A stretch of 64,000 bases of DNA from Cladophialophora immunda (Eukaryota > Ascomycota > Eurotiomycetes > Chaetothyriales > Herpotrichiellaceae). The position numbers and the translations under genes are program-made. The DNA lies in assembly GCF_000835495.1 (NCBI RefSeq), contig NW_015622548.1:930001-994000 (forward strand). Reading direction: 5' to 3'. The notes beneath the pieces were generated by a model. The model was not told the DNA's origin, did not search any database, and saw nothing but the letters and a program-made list of their open reading frames with translations. This document shows positions 12,317 to 23,239 of this stretch, in pieces. The number at the start of each line of letters is the position of its first letter. The first letter of the stretch is position 1.

Positions 12317-13064
12317 GCTGTATTGGCCTCGAAGGAAACAGTGGAAAAAGGACGGCAAATGCAAGGTGGATTTTGAGACGATCGGGGATGATTACGCTGG
12401 TCAGGTCTAGGTCCAGGTCATGGCCTAGGATGTTATATTGAATACCTCGCTAATTCCGATTTGTCTCTTGGCTATGAGGGCCTTCTTCGGTCCTCTGAGA
12501 GGAACCGAGATATGCGGAAAGTGTCCATCCTCGAGCCCTCACCGTTCACGAGAAGACGGGGCAAGGTCTAGGCCTTACTCCGCGTTTGAGGATACTCCTC
12601 CATTCGCATGATCAGGGCTGCCGACGACTATAGAGCTTGCCCGCCTGTGGTGGGGCCGACGGCTATGGCCATTGGCCATCGCCGAACCATAGGCGATGGA
12701 CGGCGCCAATCATGGGATAACATCCATCATGGGGCAGTCGCACATCTAGCAAATCACACTCCAGAACTGAAAACCCAAGCGGGCCAGGCCAAGTCGACTA
12801 TCACGGCAGGGTAGCATTTGGTTCCATTCTGGTTATCATGGCTCTTGTGGAGAATATCCTCAACCCGTAATAGTCGGACTCCCCGTGCATTCCCAAAGTT
12901 CGCGCCCGAAACCACAGGCTTCACGTGGGCACGACTATGCCAGTCGGGACATATATTTGTTCACCTCTGACCCCAGAAAAAAACCAGGCTAGTCCCTCCA
13001 GTATCCAGAGCCCTTCCTTCCGACAATCCACTATTATCTCCCCCTCTGTTTGCTCTTCATCACC
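12317..13064. promoter_or_regulatory. Shared divergent promoter, D-LDH / permease
   Basis: This 748-nt non-coding interval lies between two divergent starts. It holds a cluster of short inverted repeats at 12665-12707, a GATAA at 12716-12720 (GATA-factor core), a palindromic CACGTG at 12922-12927, and an AT-rich ACATATATTT at about 12950, roughly 115 nt before the permease ATG. The final 60 nt are CT-rich. Any link to nitrogen control or a bHLH factor is inference from the motif cores alone. Confidence 0.45.
12665..12699. repeat. Nested inverted repeats in divergent promoter
   Basis: Two perfect palindromic pairs interlock. ATGGCC (12665-12670) pairs with GGCCAT (12674-12679) across ATT. CCATCGCC (12676-12683) pairs with GGCGATGG (12692-12699) across 8 nt. 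The symmetry and position between two divergent metabolic genes fit a dimeric regulator site, but this is unproven. Confidence 0.5.
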
Positions 13065-14727
13065 ATGCACGAGGAAAAGTCTGTGGTCTATCAAGAAGAA
13101 AATATGTCGGTCAAGGATGAGAAGTTCGAGAACGATGTACTGCCTGTCGTCGACGACCATTATGACACGAAGTTCGAAAAAAGAGTCCTCCGCAAGATTG
13201 ATGTTCGCCTTCTCCCCATTCTAGGGGCGCTGTATACCATCTCCCTCGTTGATCGAAGCAATATCTCGGTGGCCCGGATCTCCGGGCTGGATGAAGATGT
13301 CGGCCTCGACGTCGGCAACCGTGCCAGCGTCGCGTTGATGGTCTTCTTTATTGGCTACGTCATTTTCGAGATACCCAGCAACATGTTTATTCACCATGTC
13401 GGAGCGGCGAATTGGCTAGCCTTTATCTGCTTTGCCTGGGGTCTTGTATCCATTGGCATTGGCTTTCTGCACAGCTGGGCCGGCCTTGCGGCCTGCCGCG
13501 CCATCCTGGGGATTCTGGAAGCCGGTTTCTTTCCCGGGTAAGCCCCAGATATTCAGGACAAGAGGAAAGGGCAGTTGAGATGCTGAACAAGACAACAGAT
13601 GCGTCTACCTGGTTTCTTCTTGGTATTGCCGATACGAGGTCCAGAAACGCCTGGCAGGCTTCTTCCTGACCGCGTCCGCCCTGAGCGCATTCGCAAACAT
13701 CCTAGCCTATGGCATCATACAAATCGCAAACCACACGAAGTACAAGGGTTGGCGATGGATCTTCATCATTGAAGGAGCAATTACCTGTGTCGCAGCGATC
13801 ATTGCTTGGTTCATCATTATCGACTTTCCGCACTCGAAACGAAACAAATTCCTGTCCGCAGAGGAGAAGGAATTCGTCAGGGCTCGACTGGCAGATGATC
13901 GTGGGACAGAAGAGAGAGAAAAAGTGACGATGAAGGTTATTCTCAAGACTGCAGCCGACTGGAAAGTGTGGGCGTTTTCCTTGATGTAGTAAGTATTTCC
14001 CTTCACATCTTCCGTTTCTCACGAGGAGCCCGCTATGATCGTGGGAAGAAATTGACTGACTGGGAACCATTCACGGTGAAACAGCATGTCCGGGGCCGTG
14101 GGCGTGTATGCCTTCCTCTTTTTCCTCCCACTCATCCTGCGAAATGGGCTCGGGTATTCCCTGGAACTTTCGTTTGTTCTCTCTGCTCCGCCGTCTCTGT
14201 TCTCCGTCATCGAGGCCATGTTCGTCTCCTGGCTCGCCGACAAGACCAAAAGGCGAGGCCCATTCGTCATCTTCCAGGGATGCATCGGTATTATTGGGCT
14301 CTGCATGACCGGTTTCCTCGATGCCCCCACTCCCCGGTACATTGGCACGTTCATGGGAGTGTGTGGCGCCAACGGACTGGTGGTGACGACGCTTGCATGG
14401 CAGCAGAACAACATCGTCGGAGACAGCAAAAGAGCCGTTGGGACGGCAATCTTGATCAGCGTCAGTGGCGTGGGCGGCATCTACAGCTCTCTGGTTTTCC
14501 GGCAGCAGGTTCGTTTCTCGTGCCCTTTTGGCGGGTTTCAGAGGCTTACAGATGTGCTTTAGGATGCCCCCAACTACCTACCTGGGATCATGGCTGTTAT
14601 GGCTACTTGTATCGCCACCGTGATCATTGCATGCGGCACCATCATCGCCCTCAGTTGGCAGAACAAGCAAGCGGATAGGGGAAAGAGAATCATTGAAGGC
14701 CGAGAAGGGTTTAGGTGGACAATCTAG
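13065..14727 (+). CDS. MFS permease, Dal5/anion:cation symporter type
   Basis: Proton-coupled uptake of an organic anion across the plasma membrane is the usual role of this family (allantoate, nicotinate and other carboxylates). Four exons (13065-13537, 13599-13988, 14085-14508, 14563-14727) give 483 residues with about 12 hydrophobic segments. The first ATG after a CT-rich leader was chosen; an in-frame TTG upstream was ignored. Family signs: an N-terminal soluble tail, then VDRSNISVARISGLDEDVGL (TM1 and the following loop), GWRWIFIIEGAIT before the central loop, and WQNNIVGDSKRAVGTAI in the second half. Introns are 61, 96 and 54 nt. The substrate cannot be read from sequence. Its neighbours (D-lactate dehydrogenase, a regulator, a tannase-like esterase) suggest a hydroxy or aromatic acid. 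Confidence 0.9.
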
Positions 14728-15341
14728 GGGATCCGGGTTAATGTGTGACCTGAGGAAGCGTGTGATTTCTCTTTCGACGGAGCGTATGCCTGTGGGATGT
14801 GGAGAAGGGTGGGCATCGAAAGGCAGATTGCGCCTAGATACGAAATTATGGTAGTCAAACAAAACAAAGCTGTCATGAGACTTCTATTTAACATAATCCA
14901 TATGCAGAAATCACTGTCACAAAAGGTATCACACTTAATTGCAAAGCCTTGTTATGATCAACTTGGTAGAAATTGCCCTGGAATATCCTCCAGATTCCCT
15001 TTTTGAGCCTTCCCGATCTGATGGGAATAGGGACTTGTTGTTTAGATGCAGCTCCAAAGCTCTGGCCAGTTGGACGCTAGAAACCCCCCCCCCCCCCAAA
15101 GCTGGGGGACTCCAGCTTGGGGTATCAACCGTGGAGGAATTCCCCTCAATATTCGACTTCTCACCGCCCAGCTCGGCTAGGTCGGCTAGAGGCCCGAATG
15201 GTTAAATTCAAGCAATTGAAAGCGACAGTTGCAAAGGTGATGATGATAAGCTTGCCGTCCCCGCACTTTGATGTTGTCCACATCGAACAACAGACACCCC
15301 AGACGCTGGTTCCCATGGGCTTTGCTTCTACCGTCTTTGTA
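14728..15341. other. Intergenic region permease - regulator
   Basis: This holds the 3' flank of the permease and the upstream region of the Zn cluster gene. It contains a C15 run and an adjoining hairpin (15083-15122). The frame of the regulator is open upstream to 15117, with alternative ATGs at 15198, 15240 and 15315, so part of this interval could be coding or leader. Confidence 0.4.
15083..15122. repeat. Poly-C tract with adjacent hairpin
   Basis: A run of 15 C (15083-15097) merges into an imperfect inverted repeat. CCCCAAAGCTGG (15094-15105) can pair with CCAGCTTGGGG (15112-15122) with one bulged A and a 6-nt loop. It lies about 220 nt before the regulator's start. The function is unknown. 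Confidence 0.5.
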
Positions 15342-17816
15342 ATGCCCCAATTGTCGCCGGACGCCCCTCGCAAAAGGAGAGGCGCCGCTTGTGAAAGATG
15401 CCACCGGCGCAGAGTGAGGTGTGATGCTTCGGCGAACGGGGCGCCTTGTTCTGAATGTCAGAGAAGCAACTCCAGGGATTGCCAGATAGTTCCATCCAAA
15501 CGCAGGAGGTAAGTTGGTAATCTAGGCATCAGAGCCTTCCGTTGACGAGTTACTCTCCGCAGAGGACCAGATGGCCGATACATTATGCCAGATTCAAACG
15601 GGGCCCAGTCACCCAGTCCTAGCACAGCAGATGATGGTGATGTACCCATGGCAGTACAGAAGGCGGCCGACCTGCGTGGGTCGATCACCAGCACAGCACG
15701 CGAGCCTGGAATTTCGTTGGACCTGGTCAGATTAGTCGGAGCCGAACATGACGGCCAACCCGGGGACCAGTCCAGCAGCAAACATGGGACGGTCGTTCCC
15801 GAACACCTTGGTAACATGGGCGATGAGTCGGGTTCACAGCCGGATACCAGAGCAAAGACTTTCGTGGGAGAGAGTTGGTATGCCTCCTACGTCCTGTCAA
15901 CCTCAGCCGCAGGCCCCGCAGAACTCCATCGACCGATAGAGCGACGCCCCAAAATGTTCATTCCAGACGCTCAAGGCTTGGGGTCCGGGAAGCCTTCAGC
16001 TATAAGGTCAAAGAAAGTACCGCCCGCGGACCTCCCTCCTCAGCATCTCACCGAGCGCCTCCTCGAAGCGTATTTCAAACGATTTCACGTCTACTGTCCC
16101 ATCCTCGATCGCCGCTCTTTTCTTGCGACGGTCCGAGACGGAACTGTATCCGTTGTCCTTCTAAGATGCGTCCTCTTCGTGGCCTCAATCCACTGCGACC
16201 CCGAGGTATTCCACCTCATGGGTTATGGAACGCGCTTTGATGCCATTGATGAGCTGTTTGGCAAGGCGGTGACCTCTTTCGATACAGACCAGGAGTCGGA
16301 CCGCACTACCATGGTGCTCTCCTCTTACTTACTGCACTACTACTTTGGAAAGCCCAGCTCGTATCGAGATACACTATGGTGGCTAGCAACCGCCATCCGT
16401 TCCGCCCAGTGTATGGGATATCACCGAAATACCAGGCAGAGTAGTATGCCCCAAAGAGACAAGGCGCAGTGGAAGAGAGTATGGTGGTGCTTATACGTGA
16501 GTGATCCACCATCGTCAAGAGCTAGCGTTGCTGATGCTTCAAGATTCGTGATCGTCAAGTCTGCCTTTCGACCGGGGCGCCGATGGTCATCAATGACCTT
16601 GATCACGACGTCGAAGATTTGACAATCGAGGACTTTCCCGACGAGTCTCCGGAAACAGCTCAATATATAATTGCTCAAGCTAGCCTTAACAAAGCAGGTG
16701 AGTTTTGGCTGTGATCTCTCTCTCTCTCCTCCAATTTCTCACCTCGTTAGCTTCGAGCATGTTTTTCCGTTATTGCTCGCCCTCACAACTACATTTGAGC
16801 TATAACGCCTCGACCCGACTAGCTGCGAGACAAGCGATTCAGTCTATACTGGAGGAGTGGTACGCCACCTGTCTATGTCAGGGAGGTCATGATAATTATC
16901 ATCACTTGGCGTTGACGGTGAAAGTTTGCTACCAGTGAGCAAGCTGTCCATCTGGAAAAGAAGTATTTTAACAGGTCCTTAGCTATTACATTATCAACCT
17001 TCAACAGCGACTACAACGACTATGTCCCAGACCATTCGCGGACTCGGATGGATCAAAGATGATTCTAGAGGCTGCAAAGAATGTCTCCAATTTGGTCGAG
17101 GACTCCCTCTTATATTGGACCCCGGAGCATTTTCCCATGATATAGTGGGTTCCTCCCCTCTGACTCCCTGAGATGCCGTGTATTTTAATTCTGACATTTA
17201 TCAAAGCATTTCCGCCGTCTTCACGGCGATGACGGCGCAAGTCGCTGAGTGCGGAGTCTCGGGCCGGAACCGCCAACAACTCTCGCAGAAATTGCGGCCG
17301 ACCCTTCTATCCCTCAAGCAGTTTGAGCAATGCTATGTCCTTGCCCGCTGGATTCGCAACATGTTCATGGACATCATCAACAGACCGAGCCGGCCAAGCA
17401 ACGAGACGACGCGGACGTCTGAGATCCCCCGAATCGACAGCCGCATGAACGAACTGCAACCATTAGCCGAACGCGACCTGCATTCTCTCGCACAAACCAA
17501 CATGACCATCTCTGACTCGGGAACAGTCCCCGCCACAGAAACCTTGTATCCCTTCAGCGAAGAAAGAGCATCCCACAATATAGCCAGCCACGATTTTTCT
17601 TTCGTCTGCTCAGGCCCATACGGCCAATCAGCTTCACCAACCGGCTACCTCATCGACACCCTTATCCCCAACTCTCCTCCGAACGATTTCTTCCCTCCAC
17701 TGGCCAGCTTTGAAGGCGTGAACATGACGGATTTTCCCTCGCCGAGCTCCATGGAATATCAGAGTCTTCATTTCCTTGCCGAGCTGGGATTGTGTGGGTT
17801 GAGCAACCCTAGTTGA
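15342..17816 (+). CDS. Zn(II)2Cys6 transcription factor
   Basis: A fungal binuclear-cluster regulator with a fungal-specific transcription factor (middle homology) domain. Six exons (15342-15508, 15563-16496, 16544-16697, 16751-16934, 16983-17144, 17207-17816) give 736 residues in one frame. The cluster CERCHRRRVRC-x8-CSEC-x7-C sits at residues 17-47, preceded by RKRR. The MHR-like region starts near residue 218 (LLEAYFKRFHVYCPILDRRSFL) and continues past DTLWWLATAIRSAQCMGYH. The splice between exons 4 and 5 uses the second of two nearby AGs (16981-16982); the first (16973-16974) would give an early stop. The start could also be at ATG 15315 or further upstream. It lies between the permease and the esterase and is a natural candidate for their regulator, but no target is proven. 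Confidence 0.85.
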
Positions 17817-19215
17817 GCAAAGTATATCGAATCACCGAGAATTTAATGGCTGGAGAAAGAAAAGCCGTACGGGTTGGGGAATTCGAGAAGGGCCCCTTTG
17901 TTGTCGAACATCTTGATACAAGGACTTGGCGATAGTTCAAATGGGGAAAACTAAAGAATCACGAGCATCAAAGTAAAACTGTTCTCCTCTTTCTTAGCGA
18001 TGACATGATCGTGGTTGAATTTGGCTACTTCGTCAAGCTTTTCCATCGACGACCTCGGCATGGCTTCCACTCGGGCGACTATGAAAAATCTACAATACGG
18101 CAGTGTTACCCAATTCATCAACGGGACCACTCACTCACCCCTGGCTCCGGTCAGGATACCTGATCCTGTCTCGCCGAGGCTCCTTCGCAAGCGATTAGTA
18201 GATTGATCCGAAGATGAGATCGAGGGATTCATGACTTTCAGGACTCGGAAAGATAAGGACGTCGTCACAACCGGAGATGCTGAGAGCGCCTCCAAGTGAA
18301 CCCTTTCACATTTGCTGGAAGCCGAGTTGGTTAGCGGGCGCAGTGAGGACGCATCGAAAACTTACCCCCGCCGATGCCGCCATTCAGCGTTGCCGAAGTG
18401 GCAAAGCTTGCCCGCCTGGAGAGGTACCCGCTCGAAATGCACCGTCTTCGGCTATGGTGATTGGGAATAGTCAAGCAGAGAAGGCTGGCGGAAATTGGAA
18501 GACGATGTCCCTGGTATTGGTGCAACGGATCGACGATTTCGTTCGACGGTTTTGCGTTTTCGTCAACTCGTGGGAAGCCTCAAGTGCGGTGTTACCGGCA
18601 CAGGGTCGCTGAAGAACTACCAATCCGTTGACCGATGCGAGAAGAAAAAGGTATTTGGGCTCTCGATTTTGGTGGCAGTTAATAGTGCTAAGTGGATTAT
18701 CCCTTTTGTTCTGTTATTGAGCAAAATAGGGTTAATCCGCTCCAAGCTAGCCCCAGTAGCACGGTATGAAGGCGGCCAGTCACATCGTTAATGGGTTCCA
18801 CCCCAGTACGTCGTATGGTGCACGTACAAAAGTTAGGACTAAGCGCACACAATGTCTACACGGGCATTCGGAAGCTCGGCTCGTCCTCCAAAGCCACTTA
18901 CCCTTAATATTCTGGGATAACCAAGGTATGGGAATTTACTTTTCTCCTAATCGCGAAGACATTCCTAGCCACCCATTTCCCCCAGATCCGGGGAATGTGG
19001 ATACCAGAGATGTCCAGGACCATAGCCGATGGGCCGGAGGGATCGAGATTTTGAAAGACTCCAAGAATCATGCATGAGAGGGAAGTATTTTTTTGCGTCC
19101 TATATGTGGTATGTCCCCTTCGATGCTCGCACGAAGATTCATGTGCCGGTATTGAGGCGGCAACAGATGAACATTCTCAGTCTTATCTCTCCCTTGGTAC
19201 GAAACATCGGGCGAC
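17817..19215. other. Intergenic region regulator - esterase
   Basis: About 1.4 kb without a convincing gene. Frames such as 18015-18206 and 18277-18612 are short and show no recognisable domain or splice logic. The last 200 nt are the presumed promoter and leader of the esterase gene. Confidence 0.4.
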
Positions 19216-20826
19216 ATGTCTATCCGTGTTCAAGCTCTCTTTTGCTCCGTGGCCGTCCTGGTTTCGGCCCTGGTGGACCAGGGCAATTCTCTGTTCATCG
19301 AGAAACGGCAGGCAGCCATTGCGTGTGCAGACATTCCAGCGCCGATATTACCTGGTGCCCAGATTCTGAGTGTGCATGGCGCAGAACGACATAATGTCTC
19401 GGGTCAATTCTCCAGCATGGGGATGGGCCTGACCCTGAACCAGACGGGCTTGAACTTCTGTGACGTGAACGTCACCTACACGCATCCCGGGGTGAATGAC
19501 ACCATCACCGCCCGATACTGGCTTCCTCTCAAAGCATGGAATGGCCGCTACCAATCCACGGGAGGGGGTGGGCTCAGCGCGGGCGGAACCACTCAGAACA
19601 TGGGCTCGGCTCTCGCGGCGGGATTTTCGGCTGGCACGACAGACGGGGGACATTTGAGCAACGACGGCGTGCTGCCGAGCCCTCAGGCACTCCCAAGCCC
19701 TGGCCATATCGACTTCGGCTTGATTACCGACTTCTCTGGTCGGGGGCTACACGAAATGACGGTGATCGGGAAACAGGTTTCTGCCAGTTACTATGGCACT
19801 CCGCCCCATCATAGTTATTGGGCTGGATGCTCGACTGGAGGAAGACAGGGGTATATGATGGCCCAGCGCTATCCGGAAGATTTCGATGGCATTCTCGCAG
19901 ACGCGCCAGCAGTCTATTGGGTGCCCATCATGATGCACCTTGAATACCCGTTGATCCTCATGAGACAAGAAGACTATTTTCCGACCCCTTGCGAGTTCGA
20001 TGCCTTCACCAGCGCCGCGGTCCAGCTTTGTGATGGACTCGACGGATTTGTCGACGGCATCATTTCAGAACCTGATAGCTGTCCCTTTGACCCCCAGTCC
20101 CTGGTAGGAAAATCCATCACCTGCGATGGGAAGAACGTCACACTCAACCAGGCCACGGCGGCCATCTTTCAAGGGATCCACGACGGTTTCACCTCTCCTG
20201 GCGGTCGCAAGATGTGGTCCGGCTACAACTGGGGCACCGTCATGTCTCCGCTTCCCCCAAGCTCCACAAACCTCTCAGTGACTCTCGCGGCGATTGCAGA
20301 CTCCTGGGCTCGGGTGATGGTGGAACAAGACAACCACTTCGACACGGCAGATTTGACCCGAGCGGACTGGATGGAAGTGTATATTCAGTCATACATCCAT
20401 TACGGGGGCGTCATCGACACCGCCGATCCCGATCTGACCCCCTTCCGCGACCACGGAGGCAAACTATTGACCTGGCAAGGACTCGGCGACAATTCGGTCC
20501 CGCCCAACGGCACCAAGTACTATCGCAGTCTGGTCGAAGGGGTGGTCGGCGGCCCCGACGAAGCCAACGCGTTCCACCGCCTGTTCTTCGCCCCGGGAGT
20601 AGGGCACTGTGGCACCGGCACGGGGGCCATTCCCACCGACGCAATGGACAAATTGGTGGCATGGGTCGAACAAGGTCAAGCCCCGACCAACTTGTCAGGA
20701 ACCTGGCAAACGTTGAATGGCATCGCCGGCCAGAGGCCCATCTGCATGTACCCACATGTTGCTCAATACAAAGGGCGTGGAGATATCACAGTAGAAAGCA
20801 GCTATGAGTGCGTCCAGAAGACCTGA
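19216..20826 (+). CDS. Secreted tannase / feruloyl esterase
   Basis: A secreted serine esterase of the tannase family (Pfam tannase/feruloyl esterase). It probably cleaves gallate, ferulate or similar phenolic esters of plant material outside the cell. It is a single exon of 536 residues. The N-terminal 25 residues are a signal peptide (RVQALFCSVAVLVSALV), followed by a Lys-Arg site (IEKRQ). The nucleophile motif GCSTGGRQG places Cys205-Ser206. Asp425 (GLGDNSVPPNG) and His464-Cys465 (GVGHCGTG) complete the triad, and the CS and HC cysteines match the family's characteristic disulfide beside the active site. N-glycosylation sequons (NVS, NVT, NDT, NLS) are frequent. Whether it is a tannase or a feruloyl esterase cannot be decided here. 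Confidence 0.93.
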   Translation: MSIRVQALFCSVAVLVSALVDQGNSLFIEKRQAAIACADIPAPILPGAQILSVHGAERHNVSGQFSSMGMGLTLNQTGLNFCDVNVTYTHPGVNDTITARYWLPLKAWNGRYQSTGGGGLSAGGTTQNMGSALAAGFSAGTTDGGHLSNDGVLPSPQALPSPGHIDFGLITDFSGRGLHEMTVIGKQVSASYYGTPPHHSYWAGCSTGGRQGYMMAQRYPEDFDGILADAPAVYWVPIMMHLEYPLILMRQEDYFPTPCEFDAFTSAAVQLCDGLDGFVDGIISEPDSCPFDPQSLVGKSITCDGKNVTLNQATAAIFQGIHDGFTSPGGRKMWSGYNWGTVMSPLPPSSTNLSVTLAAIADSWARVMVEQDNHFDTADLTRADWMEVYIQSYIHYGGVIDTADPDLTPFRDHGGKLLTWQGLGDNSVPPNGTKYYRSLVEGVVGGPDEANAFHRLFFAPGVGHCGTGTGAIPTDAMDKLVAWVEQGQAPTNLSGTWQTLNGIAGQRPICMYPHVAQYKGRGDITVESSYECVQKT

Positions 20827-23239
20827 GTTTCTTCTCCAGCCTGGGTATGCGATAAGAAAAGGACTGACGGCGGCCAGATCAGACGTTGTGATGGAGTGCC
20901 AGAACAACTGTATTGATACGGAGAATCTCTCGTGACAGTGGAGCGACCACGTTGAAGGCTTCGCAGAAAATGGAGTCCGTACACATTTACGTGGCAATCG
21001 TTTTCACATTCTCTGAATCATGAATTAGTCCATTCTCGCTTCCCTGTTTATCCGATATATCCCGTCTATCGGATATCCTGGCCCCTCGCCACCGCCTCTT
21101 TATGCAGCTTCCTTGGTGTTGATATCTCAGGGCGTAGTTGGTGATGATCACAAATCGTAAATGCTGGAAGACTATGATTCCTTGAATCTCTCTCGAGCAG
21201 CTCGCAAGCGAAATTATCTCGGATTCAGCAAACATCTTTGAGCACCCTCCTGATCGTTAGGCAAGAGTGTAATGAAGGGTCTAGGCCAGATCTAAGAGAG
21301 GTAAGGGGGTAATATTAATAGTAGGTTAAAGGGCTGATAGACCCATCTTAATCACTTGGGGTTATATCAGACCCGGTGGAGACGAATTCACCTGAGGATC
21401 TCTAACAATCGATGCGTTCTGGAACTGTCGAGCTCTTCATCTCTCGTCTTAGACTTTGAAATAATACCGAGATATTAATGTTGAAGACTCTTTGGCAATT
21501 GAACGTCGTCGAGAAGCCCTTCGAAACCCTCGAAAACCCATCTTTCGTCTCCGCGAGCGCAGAAGCTGAAGGAGCCCTTCCGCCTACATAGCTTTTTCAA
21601 GACACTCCACACCAGGGGGGGGGCGGGGGCGAAACGAACTCTTTGAAATGCATACATACCAACTCCTGTATCGAGGCGCTCTGGTCTCATCCTGCACCCG
21701 GCACGCCTCTGCTCATCACATGTGGCCCAGCCTAGAGCCTTGTCCCCCTCGTATCCACAATTGAAAACAGTAGTGGATTCGGTGATGGTGATGGTGATGG
21801 TGTTCGGCTATGGTGATTCGGCGGCGGTGGTGGTTCGGCGATGGGCGCTTCAGGTAATGGAGATACATACACACAATGCTGTCTCACGTGGCGACAGACA
21901 ATATGTCGTGGGGAATCTGCTGCAGCGGGCCAAGCTTGGAGTCTTATGAACACTATCATTACCCTCGTACTATTTCACCTGCTAAACCGAAAAGCTATCG
22001 TACCTTGCTCATTCCAGATCAGAAGTTTCGGACTTCAGAATTCGCTACGGTACAGCAAAAAGCTCGCTATGGAGCGGAATGCCTCCGGCAGCCAGATGCC
22101 GTTAGAGATGGTCATTTGGTTCAGAGAAAGTTCGGTGGGAGCTCAGTCGTGGGAAAGATTTCGTAGAGGAAATTCTTCGCATGTTTGGGGGTCGTCTATA
22201 TATGTAGGTATCCACAATGAAATGGTGTCGACTCTTCTTCCCCCCCCCCCCGGAGGAGGACACTGTGCATGTCCAAGTACAAATGGATGGACCTGTACCA
22301 ACTGACTGACTCCTTCGCCGCACTAGTCAATTGGGTAGAGAAGGGGGATCGCTCCGGAAACCATTTACCGCGGCCTATACAGACGTCAACGGCACCCATT
22401 GGGCCAAAAAATCTTTGAACCTTTCCAAAAGTCTCGAGGTATGACGGTGAGGGTGACTCAAAGCTCGCAGCTAGCCACAGCTGTGCCGACTCGTATAGCC
22501 CCGTCTGAAAATTTAACAGTTCCGATACATAGCCATGTATTGAAGAATCGGGACCAGGAGAAAGTAGTGCAGGCCATAAACAGAATATACTAAGTGAGAA
22601 CGCCTGAGCGTACGGGAAGGTTGCCATAGAGATAATATGTCACGAACAACTTATGTGGGCGGGTGGAAACCCGAAGAACGCAGAAAGCAAGCTCGAGGTC
22701 ATCTGGTGTGCCGTATTCTCAAGATTTCATCCCGAGTCTATCCAGTCATCATCCCGAGCTTCTTGTGAGGATATCAGGACCCAGTGCTTACCAGGTGATA
22801 ATAGGGACTAGCTCTGACAAAGGAGTAGGAGGGAGCGGACGAGGGAGCGAGTCGACTAAATGGTCGTTAGCGGAAGAGTAAAGCGGTGGGTAATCCGTCA
22901 GTTAAGTAGGCACAAAGGACGATGATACAGAGATTATATATATGTGTATATATCTAATCGTATGTAATTGTATGCTGCAACTTTTTTGGCGTCGTTGGTT
23001 CATTGGGTCATGGTTCATGGTCTCATCTCGTTATCATTCGTTGATTTGGCCGTTAAATTCATATCATGTTCGTGGCATCGCTCATATCACCAATTTCAGA
23101 CCAGGTTCAAAAGGGGTCATGTGAAGGCCAGTCTCTGGCGAGCCGGCTAGCTGAACATCCTGGGGCGCACATGGATCGACATTCCTCGCATCCGTCAGAT
23201 GGTGATGATTGAAGAGAGGTTCGCCATTCTGAGGACAGG
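20827..23239. other. Intergenic region with simple repeats
   Basis: This 2.4-kb stretch holds no gene I can support. It contains AT-rich DNA near 21300, a G9-C-G5 run at 21615-21629, a GGTGAT/GGTGGT microsatellite at about 21775-21845, a C12 run at 22240-22251 and a TATATATGTGTATATAT tract near 22937. The open frames here (for example minus 22196-22627) have mixed codon use and no domain. Confidence 0.45.

Noticed and set aside
13050..13064. TTG at 13050 as the start of the permease
   Set aside because: A normal ATG follows at 13065 after a typical leader; nuclear fungal genes rarely start at TTG.
21775..21845. GGTGAT/GGTGGT-rich tract considered as a protein or RNA element
   Set aside because: Simple microsatellite without a surrounding gene.
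22196..22627. 143-codon minus-strand frame
   Set aside because: Mixed codon third positions, spans a C12 tract, no domain or splice sites.
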